Source: CBDANZ01 sp965197865 (GTDB lineage Bacteria > Acidobacteriota > Vicinamibacteria > Vicinamibacterales > CAVVIG01). Taken from it: a stretch of 64,000 nt of DNA. Shown piece after piece: positions 17,284 to 26,376 of this stretch (position 1 is its first letter; every line of letters begins with the position of its first letter). The position numbers were made by a program, and so were the translations under genes. The notes under the pieces are model-generated. The model searched no databases, was not told the DNA's origin, and saw only the letters and a list, made by a program, of their open reading frames with translations. Where the stretch lies: NCBI GenBank assembly GCA_965197865.1, contig CBDANZ010000005.1, positions 1-64,000 on the forward strand, written 5' to 3'.

Positions 17284-19410
17284 CTAGTTTTCACTTTCTT
17301 CCGTTGTTCCATCCCACACCCGCACGCGGCGGATGACCTCCCACGGCTGAATCTCATCGACAATCTCCATGCCCGCGAGCACGCGACCAACGACCGTGTA
17401 GCGTGCGTCGAGGTGCGGCTGCGGCGAATGAGTGATGAAGAACTGGCTGCCGCCGGTATCTTTCCAATCCAGCGCCATTCCGACGGTTCCGCGCAGGTAG
17501 GGCCGTTGGCTCAGCTCGTCGCGGATCGTGTATCCCGGTCCGCCTTCGCCATCGCTGCGCGGATCGCCCCCCTGGACAACAAAGTCGGGCACGACACGAT
17601 GAAAGGCGAGGCCGTCGTAGAACCCTTTGCGCGCGAGCGCGACAAAATTGTCGGCCGTCAACGGCGCGTCGAGCATGGCCAGCTCGATCTGGATGCTCCC
17701 TCGGTCCGTGTCGATGAACACCTGCGTCGAGACGGATGGATTCACCAGACGAGTCGCTTCGTACACCTCGGCGCCGCGCGAGGTCGGCGCCGGTCTAATT
17801 CGTTCGTTGGCCGTGCTCGTGGGATCGAGCCGCTGGAGGAGCATGGCCGCCCGAATGCGAACAGCCCAATCGCTGTCGGCAAGCGCTTCGTTGAGAAGAG
17901 CCGTGGCAGCGGGAACGCCGTAGACGGCGAGCGCCGTCAGCGCCGACGCCCGAGCCACGTACGAAGAATCGCGCTCGCCAGCGCGATACACGTCAGCAAG
18001 CACTGCGGCGCCGTTTGGCGGCTTCAGCTGTCCCAGCGCCGTGGCGGCCGCCGCGCGGACCACCGGATCGTTCGCCTTGAGCTTCGCGAGAATCGTGTCG
18101 ACGGCTTCCGGCGCGCCAAGCGCGGCGAGGGCCGCAATGGCTGCCGGAAGAACCCGTTCGTCGCCGTCGTCAAGCATCAGGCGCAGTCGTGGCAGTCCGA
18201 CCCCCGCGGGAAGGGTGCCCAGGACCGACGCCAGCGTGGATCTGACGCTCCAGTGCTGATCGGGATCCAGCCCCGATAGGATCGTGACGAACCCTTCGGG
18301 GTCGAGCTGAGCCAGCGCGCGCAACGCTGCCGCCCGGACCGGCGGCGCCGGATCGGCCAGGACGTCAAGAAGCGTCTCGACTACTCCGTCGGCCTTGGTG
18401 CCGCCGAGCGCCGCGACCGCCTCCAGCCGGAGGTGGCGGTCGGTCTTCGGCGTCAGTATCAGCCGGAGCAGGGGCGGCATAGCCGCGTCGTCCTCGATCT
18501 GTCCGAGGGCGCGGATGGCCTGTATGGCAACGGCGCGATCGGGGCTCGTCACGAGCGGCAACAGCACGGGAAGGGCGGAACGGTCCTTCAGCGCGCCAAG
18601 ACCAGTGACCGCAAACGCACGAGTATAGGGATGCGGATCGCCGGCCAGCGTAAGAAGCGCCGGAAGCGCGCGCCGATCCGCGAGCTGGGCAAGCGCGAAG
18701 GCGACCGGCCACCACCGGACGCGCGGTTCGCCCGATCCGTCGAGGACGACGGAAGCGAGCGGACCGTAGGCGTTCAATCTGACGAGCGCATAAATCGCGA
18801 GCCGTAACGCCGCGGCCGGCGAGTTGCGCTCGGCGTCGGCCCCCTCGTCCGGCGGTGTCGCGAGAGCGCCCGATTCGATGATCCTGGCGGCCATCCGGGC
18901 CACAGCGTCTGCGGCGGCAGGGTCCCCCATCAGCCCAAGTGCCTCGGCGGCACCGCCCTTGACAAGCGGCGACGGATCGCCGAGCGCCGCCACCAGCGGC
19001 TCACGAGCGCTGGCGTCGCCTATCAAGCCAAGCGCAAATGCGCTCATCTGGCGGACTTCCGCGTCGCCATCGGCGAGCAGCGCGACCAGCGGCTGCACGC
19101 CCTCGCGCAAACCGATGCGTCCGACCGCCAGCGCTGCCCTCCGGCGAATCCGTGCCTCCTTGTCGGCCAAGAGCCGCACCAGGGCCGGAGGCGGACGGGG
19201 CGGCACGATGACAGGCGCTTTCTGGCCCCGACCGGCCACGGGGAGAGACGGTGAAACGACCGGCGACGGATCGCGCAGCACTCGCCGATCTTCGAAGCGC
19301 AAGATCCAGGATATCTTCTGTTCGAAGGTCGGTGCCGGGGGCGGCGCGAGGGGGGCGCTGGCGCACGCGGACAGTGTGCCGGCAACCATGACCACGAGCG
19401 TCGTGCGCAT
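17284..19410 (-). CDS. HEAT-repeat lipoprotein with C-terminal cyclophilin domain
   Basis: A 708-residue fusion. The N-terminus has a lipoprotein signal (GTLSACAS, Cys near residue 16) and a Pro-rich linker. Residues about 80-540 are a long run of HEAT/PBS-lyase-type helical repeats (RRRAALAVGRIGLREGVQPL and many like it). Residues about 555-708 are a cyclophilin-type peptidyl-prolyl isomerase (FHRVVPDFVVQGGDPRSDG, GTVGMALDWKDTGGSQFFIT). It is probably a membrane-tethered folding factor in the envelope, with HEAT repeats as the client- or partner-binding arm (inference). The ATG at 19410 is preferred to the TTG one codon earlier. It is divergent from the deoxynucleoside kinase gene. Confidence 0.88.
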   Translation of the reverse strand: MRTTLVVMVAGTLSACASAPLAPPPAPTFEQKISWILRFEDRRVLRDPSPVVSPSLPVAGRGQKAPVIVPPRPPPALVRLLADKEARIRRRAALAVGRIGLREGVQPLVALLADGDAEVRQMSAFALGLIGDASAREPLVAALGDPSPLVKGGAAEALGLMGDPAAADAVARMAARIIESGALATPPDEGADAERNSPAAALRLAIYALVRLNAYGPLASVVLDGSGEPRVRWWPVAFALAQLADRRALPALLTLAGDPHPYTRAFAVTGLGALKDRSALPVLLPLVTSPDRAVAIQAIRALGQIEDDAAMPPLLRLILTPKTDRHLRLEAVAALGGTKADGVVETLLDVLADPAPPVRAAALRALAQLDPEGFVTILSGLDPDQHWSVRSTLASVLGTLPAGVGLPRLRLMLDDGDERVLPAAIAALAALGAPEAVDTILAKLKANDPVVRAAAATALGQLKPPNGAAVLADVYRAGERDSSYVARASALTALAVYGVPAATALLNEALADSDWAVRIRAAMLLQRLDPTSTANERIRPAPTSRGAEVYEATRLVNPSVSTQVFIDTDRGSIQIELAMLDAPLTADNFVALARKGFYDGLAFHRVVPDFVVQGGDPRSDGEGGPGYTIRDELSQRPYLRGTVGMALDWKDTGGSQFFITHSPQPHLDARYTVVGRVLAGMEIVDEIQPWEVIRRVRVWDGTTEESEN

Positions 19411-19478
19411 CAAGCTTCAGTCGGGCTTTAGTCGGAGCCAAGAGGTTCTGGAAGCTCGATGATATCATCGAGTTCGGC

Positions 19479-20120
19479 TTGCACTTCCGCTACATTGCGG
19501 TCGAAGGTCCGATCGGCGCCGGCAAGACGGCTTTGGCGCAGCGCCTCGGGACGCGCCTCGACGCGAAGGTCGTCCTCGAAGAAACCGAGAATCCCTTTCT
19601 TGCAGACTTCTACGCGGATCGGCCTGGCGCCGCGCTCCAGGCCCAACTCTTTTATCTGCTCAATCGCCATCGCCAGCAGATTTCGCTGCGGCAGGCGGAT
19701 CTTTTCAGTCAGGTTACGGTCTGCGACTATCTGTTCGACAAAGACAAGATCTTTGCGTATCTGAATCTTGACGACAACGAGCTGTTCATCTATCAGCGGC
19801 TTTACGACCTGCTCGTGCGAGACGTGTCGCAACCCGACCTCGTCGTGTATCTGCAGGCGCCCACCGACGTGCTGCTCGGCCGCCTGCGCGCCAGGCCGAG
19901 CAACTCCGAGGCGGCCCCGTTCGATCCGGATCCCGAGTACCTCAGGGAGCTGAACGAGGCCTATCACCACTTTTTCTTTCACTACACGGCCACACCGCTC
20001 CTGGTCGTCGAAACGTCCGAATTCGACTCCGAGGCGAGCGACGAAGCCCTCGACGACCTCGTCAAACAGATCCGGACCATGGGCGCAGGCACGCGGTACT
20101 ACGTGCTTCGCACCCGGTAG
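19479..20120 (+). CDS. Deoxynucleoside kinase family protein
   Basis: A 213-residue P-loop kinase of the dNK/dCK type, which phosphorylates deoxynucleosides for salvage. The Walker A is YIAVEGPIGAGKTAL at the N-terminus. The glutamate after it (EETENPF), the QLFYLLNRHRQQ helix, the DYLFDKDKIFA block that holds the ERS/DR-like region, and the LID arginines (LGRLRARPSN) fit the family. There is no ATG; TTG at 19479 places the P-loop at the usual distance. The exact substrate cannot be told. The next gene on the strand is accD. Confidence 0.85.
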   Translation: MHFRYIAVEGPIGAGKTALAQRLGTRLDAKVVLEETENPFLADFYADRPGAALQAQLFYLLNRHRQQISLRQADLFSQVTVCDYLFDKDKIFAYLNLDDNELFIYQRLYDLLVRDVSQPDLVVYLQAPTDVLLGRLRARPSNSEAAPFDPDPEYLRELNEAYHHFFFHYTATPLLVVETSEFDSEASDEALDDLVKQIRTMGAGTRYYVLRTR

Positions 20121-20182
20121 GCTTTGGCTCTGGACTCCCGGCTCTGGGCCCCACCGTCTCGGTTTTGATAAGCTGACGCCCT

Positions 20183-21082
20183 ATGGCCTGGTTCAAGAAG
20201 GCCCGCAAGCTGATGGCCGCTACGAGCGGGAAGGCCAGCCGTGTGCCGGAAGGACTGTGGGTCAAGTGTCCCGTCTGCTCGCAGGCCATCTATAACAAGG
20301 ACCTCGCGGCCAACCTAAGCGTCTGCCCGAAGTGTGCGTACCACTTTCGCGTGACGGCCGCCGAGCGCCTGGGGATGCTCTTCGACGACCAGTGGAGGGA
20401 ACACGACGCCAACCTGGTGTCGACAGACCCGCTCGAGTTTACAGACACCAAGTCGTACAAGGCGCGCCTTCAGGCGAGCATCGCGGCGACCGGCCTCAAG
20501 GACGCCGTCATCGTCGGCTCGGGGACGATCGAGAACATTCCGACGATCGTGGCGGCAATGGAGTACGGGTTCATCGGCGGCAGCATGGGCGTCGTTGTCG
20601 GGGAGAAGATCGCCCGGGCGATCGAATATGCCATCGACGCGCACTGTCCGGTCGTGATTGTTTCCTGCTCGGGCGGCGCACGGATGATGGAAGGCGTGCT
20701 GTCGCTCTTGCAGATGGCAAAGATCGCCGGGGCCCTGGCACGGTTCGATCGCGCACGGCTGCCCTACATCTCCGTCCTCACCGATCCGACAACCGGCGGC
20801 GTGACCGCGAGCTTCGCGATGCTCGGCGACCTGAACATCGCGGAACCGAAGGCGCTTATCGGGTTCGCGGGCCCGCGCGTCATCGAGCAGACGATCCGCC
20901 AGAAGCTCCCGGAAGGATTTCAGCGGTCGGAGTTCCTTCTCGAAAAAGGCATGGTGGATCTCGTATCCGACCGCCGCGAGACGAAGAGCCTCATCGCCAA
21001 CGCGCTCCGATTCATGGGCGCCATGCCGAAAGTGACCCCCGCTGAGCTCGAGGTGCCGGCGGAGCCGGCGCCGCTGACGTAG
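20183..21082 (+). CDS. accD: Acetyl-CoA carboxylase carboxyltransferase subunit beta
   Basis: A 299-residue AccD. With AccA it moves the carboxyl group from biotin to acetyl-CoA, giving malonyl-CoA for fatty-acid synthesis. The N-terminal zinc ribbon is complete (VKCPVCSQ ... SVCPKCAYHF, residues about 27-55). The crotonase-like core includes IVSCSGGARMMEGVLSLLQM and LTDPTTGGVTASFAMLGD. The accD-folC order is common in bacteria; here a decayed stretch of about 600 bases separates them. Confidence 0.96.
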   Translation: MAWFKKARKLMAATSGKASRVPEGLWVKCPVCSQAIYNKDLAANLSVCPKCAYHFRVTAAERLGMLFDDQWREHDANLVSTDPLEFTDTKSYKARLQASIAATGLKDAVIVGSGTIENIPTIVAAMEYGFIGGSMGVVVGEKIARAIEYAIDAHCPVVIVSCSGGARMMEGVLSLLQMAKIAGALARFDRARLPYISVLTDPTTGGVTASFAMLGDLNIAEPKALIGFAGPRVIEQTIRQKLPEGFQRSEFLLEKGMVDLVSDRRETKSLIANALRFMGAMPKVTPAELEVPAEPAPLT

Positions 21083-21269
21083 AAGAACCCGGTTCAACCG
21101 GACGGTGGCAGGCGAGGTCCGCGAAGGAAGTTGAGATGGGCCATCGATATCGTATTTCAGCGAACGCGCTCGCGTCGGTGTCGCCGGGTGTCGTCTCTGT
21201 CGCAGGCCAGCAGCAGGCCGCGAGGCCCGCGGCGGACGCTCCCCGCCCTGGTCATAATGGCCCCCCCCG

Positions 21270-21703
21270 AACACTGCGACGCCGACCTGCAGGGCGTCTG
21301 CGACTAGCAGAGCGTCGTCGGTATGGAACGACCGGCTAATTTGGCCGGAAAAGCGATGCTGACGAATCAGGAATGGGTCGAATACTTGAAGAACAGCGAG
21401 CGGAACTTAGATGCGTGTGGTGTCGGCGCGCGGGGGACCGAACGCTGGCGCCTGGTGTTGGACAACCGACATGAGCTGGCCGCCGGCGGGATGAGCGCCG
21501 ACACTCTGAAAGCCAGCGATCGTCTGGTCGTGACCGGCGGCAGGGCACGCAATCGGAGCCGCAGCCTGTACATCCGCCGCCTTCAGCGCCGTGTCGACGG
21601 CTTCCTCTACGAGCAGGTAGGCACCAACCCTCTCGTTCGAGACTGCCTGCTGGCGGAACGCATGCCAGTCGGACAGTGCGATGAGTTGAGACATCGAGGA
21701 TGA
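21270..21703 (+). pseudogene. Decayed coding remnant between accD and folC
   Basis: The frame from about 21274 reads DADLQGVCD-stop-QSVVGMERPANLAGKAMLTN. DLQGVWDxRxxTPLERPxxLAGK is an N-terminal pattern I recall from secreted acidobacterial proteins of unknown function; here Trp is Cys and a TAG follows (21304-21306). The open part (21323-21703) continues with RWRLVLDNRHELAAGGMSAD and TLKASDRLVVTGGRARNR, which reads like a fragment of another domain. No start with a ribosome binding site is seen. I take it as a broken gene. The rest of 21083-21270 holds nothing I recognise. Confidence 0.4.
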
Positions 21704-23004
21704 TGAGCCAGAGCATGGTGAGGGGGCTGGCTCCCCTGGATTGGCTGTTGGGCCTCGAACCGTTCGGCATCAAGCTTGGCCTCGACAACATCCGGGCGCT
21801 CGTCCACGAACTCGGCCACCCGGAGCGCGCGTTCAAGTCGGTGCACGTGGCCGGCACGAACGGCAAGGGATCGGTCACGGCCATGGTCGATGCCGTCCTC
21901 AGCGCTGCCGGCCACCGCTCCGCGCGTTACACATCGCCCCACCTGCGCGATCTCACCGAGCGCTTTGTCGTCGATGGACACCCGATCGACCGAGAGGCTC
22001 TGATCTCGAGGGTGGCCGACCTCCGGGATGTCGTCGAACGCCTGCGCGCTCGCGGCCGGCTGCAGGTGCAGCCAACGTTCTTCGAGGTCACCACGGCCGT
22101 CGCGTTCGAGCTCTTCCGGCGAGCGGGGACAAAGATCGCGGTGTACGAGGTTGGGCTCGGTGGCCGCCTCGACGCCACCAGCGTCCTGCAGCCCATCGTG
22201 ACGGCCATCACGACGATTGGTTTCGACCATCAGGAGCATCTCGGCTACACGCTCGGCGAGATCGCGTTCGAAAAAGCGGGCGTCATCAAAGACGGGACGC
22301 CGGTCGTCGTCGGAAGGCTGCCGGCAGAGGCACTCGACACGGTGACCGCCGTTGCTAGCGAACGCGGCGCGAGGGTCATCCGAGCCGTCGACGATGTTGT
22401 GGCCTTGCGGACCACGAGTAATCGCGTGCGACTGCGCACACCGGTCCGGGATTACGGCGACGTGCAGCTCGCCCTTGCCGGCTCGCATCAGATCGACAAC
22501 GCGTCCGTTGCGGTTCGATTATTGGAGACAGCAAGCGAGGCCGGCGTGCCGATTTCGCCGGCTGCAATTGTAGAAGGGCTGGCGCGAGTCGTCTGGCCTG
22601 GGCGATTGGAGTCGCGACGGCTGCCTGACGGGCGCGAGGCGCTCCTGGACGCCGCGCACAATCCATACGGCGCGGCGGCCCTCGCGGCGTTTCTCGAGGC
22701 GAGCGCCGACCGGACACGGCCGCTCGTCTTTGCCGCCATGCGCGACAAGGATGCGGCCACTATGCTGCAGGCGCTCGCTCCTGTCGTCGGCGCCGTCGTG
22801 CTCACGCGCACGTCGAATCCGCGGTCAACCGATCCGTCAGAGCTTGCGGAGCGGGCGCGCACTGTCGCGCCTCACCTGGCGATCATCGTAGAGCCTTCCC
22901 CGCGCGACGCCGTGGCCGCTGCCTGGCGGATCTCGTCCCGGATTGTCGTCGCCGGATCGATCTTTCTCGTCGGCGACGTGATGAACGAAATCGATAGGTC
23001 ATGA
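21700..23004 (+). CDS. folC: Bifunctional folylpolyglutamate synthase/dihydrofolate synthase
   Basis: A 434-residue Mur-ligase-fold enzyme that adds Glu to dihydropteroate or folates. It starts with the FolC pattern LDWLLGLEPFGIKLGLDNIR, then the P-loop VHVAGTNGKGSVTAMVDAVL, YTSPHL, EVGLGGRLDATSVLQP, and the C-terminal LLDAAHNPYGAAALAAFL. Length is normal. Two Met codons in a row (21700, 21703) could start it. Confidence 0.94.
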   Translation: MMSQSMVRGLAPLDWLLGLEPFGIKLGLDNIRALVHELGHPERAFKSVHVAGTNGKGSVTAMVDAVLSAAGHRSARYTSPHLRDLTERFVVDGHPIDREALISRVADLRDVVERLRARGRLQVQPTFFEVTTAVAFELFRRAGTKIAVYEVGLGGRLDATSVLQPIVTAITTIGFDHQEHLGYTLGEIAFEKAGVIKDGTPVVVGRLPAEALDTVTAVASERGARVIRAVDDVVALRTTSNRVRLRTPVRDYGDVQLALAGSHQIDNASVAVRLLETASEAGVPISPAAIVEGLARVVWPGRLESRRLPDGREALLDAAHNPYGAAALAAFLEASADRTRPLVFAAMRDKDAATMLQALAPVVGAVVLTRTSNPRSTDPSELAERARTVAPHLAIIVEPSPRDAVAAAWRISSRIVVAGSIFLVGDVMNEIDRS

Positions 23005-23044
23005 TACCCTTCGACACATGGTCCTTCGTCGTTAGTCGTCGGTC
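23005..23044. repeat. GTCGT-word low-complexity spacer
   Basis: The spacer before lptD holds GTCCTTCGTCGTTAGTCGTC followed by GGTC, an iterated GTCGT-like word. Similar text (AGTCGTCAGCTGTCGCTCGT) follows rpoD at 53108. Confidence 0.5.
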
Positions 23045-25369
23045 ATGCGCAGAATTCTCGCAACGCTTCTCATTTTGTCCGCACTCGCGCTGACCGACGA
23101 GGTCGCGTCTGCTCAGCAAACGAGCTCGCCCATCCAGGGAATAACCACCAGCCGCCTGCGTGAGCTCATCGACAACAAGGACTGGCATTTCGTCGGCGAT
23201 GTCGAGCTGGAAATGAGCGACGCGAAGCTCTATGCAGACGAAGTCTGGTTCAATATCGACGAGCATCAAGCCATCGCGACCGGCAATGTGCTATTCACTC
23301 AGGGTGACAACCGCATCTCGGCCGATCGCGCCGAGCTCGATACCGAGACCCGCCTTGGCACCTTCTACAACGCGTGGGGCATCGCAAGCATCCAGCCGTC
23401 GCGGCGGACGGCTGCAGTCGGCGGTTTCGTCGCCCCGCAGATGGCAGGTCAGGAGACCGACATGTACTTCTTCGGCGACAAGATCGAGAAGATCGGGCCG
23501 AAGAAATACCGGATCAGCAACGGCAGCTTCACGACCTGCGTACAGCCGAGCCCCCGCTGGAATCTGCATGCGGACACAGTTGTGCTCAACATCGATCACT
23601 ACACGTTATTGCGGCAAGCGGTCTTCAAAGTGAAGGGGGTACCGCTCTTCTACACCCCGATCCTCTATTACCCAACCAACAAGGAGGGTCGCGCAACAGG
23701 ATTTCTCCTGCCAACGTACGGATCGTCCACCGTTCACGGGCAGACCTTCAGCAACGCGTTCTTCTGGGCCATCGATCGGAGCCAGGACGCGACGTTCACG
23801 CACGACTGGTTCTCGAAGACCGGCCAAGGCTGGGGCAGCGAGTATCGCTACGCCGCGGCTACGGGCGACGCCAACCTACGCACCTACGTCCTCAACCAAC
23901 ATGAAAGCATATTCGCACTCCCGGATGGCAGCTCTGGCACGACGCCTGAAAGTCACAACTTCGAAATCCGCGGCGGCGCCAGCCAGCTCCTACCGCGCAA
24001 CCTGCGCATGCGCGCCCGGGCGGACTACTTCTCCAACGTCACGACGATGCAGACGTTCCATACGAACGTCGCCGAAGTCTCCAGAAACCGGCGCACCTAC
24101 GGCGCCAACGTGGTCGGTTCGTGGCGAGCCTATTCCCTGAACGCGACGTTCGACCGAAACGAGTATTTTTCAGAGCCGCCCAACTCGGTTCTCGCCGGCA
24201 GCACGCCCCGCGTCTCGTTTACGCGCACCGAACGGCCGTTGTTCCAGAATTCCGGGGTCTATCTGTCCGTCGGCAGCGAGTTCGCGCACTTTGAACGCGA
24301 GAGCAGACAGGCCACCAGAGTTCTCGACTCCGGTCTGGCGCGGTTCGATTTCAACCCGCAGATCCGCTACCCGTTCAAGAAATGGCAGTGGTTCACGGTG
24401 AATTCGTCGGTTTCCTGGCGGGACACGTTCTATACGCGCAGCCTCGTTCCGGCGACTCAGACGGAAGAGCAGAAGATCGTCGACGACAACCTGAATCGCA
24501 CCTATTTCACCCTGACGACCCAGGCGGTCGGTCCCGTGTTCAACCGCGTGTGGAATACGCCGGGAAGCCGGTATGCCGAACGCCTCAAGCACACGATCGA
24601 GCCGTTCCTCACCGTGCGACGGACGTCTGCCATTGACGACTTCAAGCGAATCGTACGGACCGACGGCGTCGACGCGGTCGTCGGCGGGGCCACCAGCTAT
24701 ACCTACGGCGTCAATAATCGCATCTACGCGAGGCGCCGGATCGGCCAGACCGGCCAGGCGCAGGAAATCATCAACGTCGAGCTGAGGCAGTCGTACTATT
24801 CGGACGAGCTGTCGTCGCAGGCGGATCAGCAGTACACCACCACCTACAACAGCGCCGTGCCGAGTCATTTTTCGCCGATCTCGCTGACCGTCCGAGCGAC
24901 GCCGCTGACCAGCTTACAAGCCACGCTTCGGGCCGAGGTCGACAGCCGGTACTTCGAGCTGAAGACGATGTCAGCGTCGGGCAGCTACAACTGGACGACC
25001 CGCCTGCAGACGACGGTGGGCTGGAACCAGAGGTTCCTGATCGAGGAGCTGCCGGGCTTCAACGACCCGAACACCCTCGATCACTTCGTGAACGTGAATA
25101 CAAGGGCCCGGACGGCCGACAACCGCTTCGGAAGCAATTACTCTTTCAATTACGACGTGCGACGTTCGGCCATGCTGCAGCAGCGGATGACGGCATTCTA
25201 CAACGCCCAGTGCTGCGGCATTGCGTTCGAGTACCAGACGTTCAATTACGGAGGCGCCCGCCGGTTTCTCGCCACGCCTTCGGACCGCCGCTTCTTCCTG
25301 TCCTTCACGCTGGCGGGGCTGGGCAATTTCTCGCCTTTCAGCGGCGCGATGGAGACGGTGCCGCGGTAG
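23045..25369 (+). CDS. lptD: LPS-assembly protein LptD
   Basis: A 774-residue outer-membrane protein that inserts lipopolysaccharide into the outer leaflet. The signal peptide (1-24) ends near ASAQQ. An OstA/LptA-like beta-jellyroll occupies about 40-160 (YADEVWFNIDEHQAIATGNV). A barrel with many alternating strands follows, with the LptD block FYTPILYYPTNKEGRATGFL at about 200-225. It ends in an aromatic-rich strand region. Its presence shows the organism is a diderm with LPS. Confidence 0.9.
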   Translation: MRRILATLLILSALALTDEVASAQQTSSPIQGITTSRLRELIDNKDWHFVGDVELEMSDAKLYADEVWFNIDEHQAIATGNVLFTQGDNRISADRAELDTETRLGTFYNAWGIASIQPSRRTAAVGGFVAPQMAGQETDMYFFGDKIEKIGPKKYRISNGSFTTCVQPSPRWNLHADTVVLNIDHYTLLRQAVFKVKGVPLFYTPILYYPTNKEGRATGFLLPTYGSSTVHGQTFSNAFFWAIDRSQDATFTHDWFSKTGQGWGSEYRYAAATGDANLRTYVLNQHESIFALPDGSSGTTPESHNFEIRGGASQLLPRNLRMRARADYFSNVTTMQTFHTNVAEVSRNRRTYGANVVGSWRAYSLNATFDRNEYFSEPPNSVLAGSTPRVSFTRTERPLFQNSGVYLSVGSEFAHFERESRQATRVLDSGLARFDFNPQIRYPFKKWQWFTVNSSVSWRDTFYTRSLVPATQTEEQKIVDDNLNRTYFTLTTQAVGPVFNRVWNTPGSRYAERLKHTIEPFLTVRRTSAIDDFKRIVRTDGVDAVVGGATSYTYGVNNRIYARRRIGQTGQAQEIINVELRQSYYSDELSSQADQQYTTTYNSAVPSHFSPISLTVRATPLTSLQATLRAEVDSRYFELKTMSASGSYNWTTRLQTTVGWNQRFLIEELPGFNDPNTLDHFVNVNTRARTADNRFGSNYSFNYDVRRSAMLQQRMTAFYNAQCCGIAFEYQTFNYGGARRFLATPSDRRFFLSFTLAGLGNFSPFSGAMETVPR

Positions 25370-25380
25370 GCTTCCCGGAG

Positions 25381-26364
25381 GTGGCCCGCACCGTTCTCGT
25401 GACCGGCGCCTCGGGGTTCGTCGGCAGCCATCTCATCGAGCTTCTCGCCAGCGACGGGATCGAGCTGGTCGGGTGGCGGCGGCCAGAAGGCGCGGTGCCC
25501 TTGGGACGCCCACCCGCATCGGCCAACGTTGTTGCCTCACACCTCAGCGGGCGAGTCACCTGGCAGACGGTCGATCTGCTCGATCGCGCGGCAGTTCGCC
25601 ACGCTCTGGCCAACATTCGTCCGGCTGCTGTGTACCACTGCGCAGGAGAGGCGCACGTCGGACGCTCATGGCAAGCAACGGAGCCGACTCTGGCCATTAA
25701 CGTCCGCGGCACGCACCACCTCATCGAAGGGCTTCGCGAGAGCGGCCTTCACACCGCTTCTGTGCTGATCCCCAGCTCGTCGATGGTGTATGCCGCCGCC
25801 ACCGAACCGCTGACCGAAGAGCACCCGATACGGCCCACAAGCCCGTACGCGCTCAGCAAGCTCGCCTAGGAGCTGGTCGCCTCAGGCAACCTGAGTGGTC
25901 CGTCCGTGCTGGTCGCCAGGGCGTTCAACCATGTGGGCCCGCGCCAGGACCCCTGGTTCGCCTTGCCTGGATTTGCTCGCCGCATCGCCGACATCGAGGC
26001 GGGCCGGTGGGAGCCGGTCATAGCGGTCGGCAACCTCGACGCCCGCCGCGATCTGACCGACGTACGCGATGTCGTACGAGCCTATCGACTGATCGTCGAG
26101 CGCGGCAAGCCGAGCCGCGTGTACAACGTATGCTCCGGCCGCGCGATCGCCATGCGAGATGTACTGGAAACGCTGCTCGCGCGGGCACGGACGCCGATCA
26201 ATATCCGAGTGGACCCGGCGCGCTATCGGCCAAACGATCAGCCGCTCGTCGTGGGCAGTCCTCGGCGCATTCGCGAAGAGCTAGGATGGTCGGCCGAGAT
26301 TCCGCTCGACCGAACGCTCAACGATCTCCTGGAATTCTGGCGGGGACCAGGCACAACGGCCTGA
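25381..26364 (+). pseudogene. NAD-dependent sugar-nucleotide epimerase with in-frame amber codon
   Basis: The frame from GTG 25381 encodes an extended SDR (GDP-4-keto-6-deoxymannose reductase/GDP-mannose dehydratase-like), 327 codons. The Rossmann motif VLVTGASGFVGSHL and the active-site YALSK are present, but KLA is followed by TAG (25867-25869, codon 163) where relatives have Gln (KLAQE). The same frame then runs on undamaged to the normal end (LVARAFNHVGPRQDP, NVCSGRAIAMRDVLETLL). A single CAG-to-TAG change explains it. It may be a recent pseudogene, a base-call error, or rely on suppression. It lies 11 bases after lptD. Confidence 0.8.
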
Positions 26365-26376
26365 GGACAAGGACCA

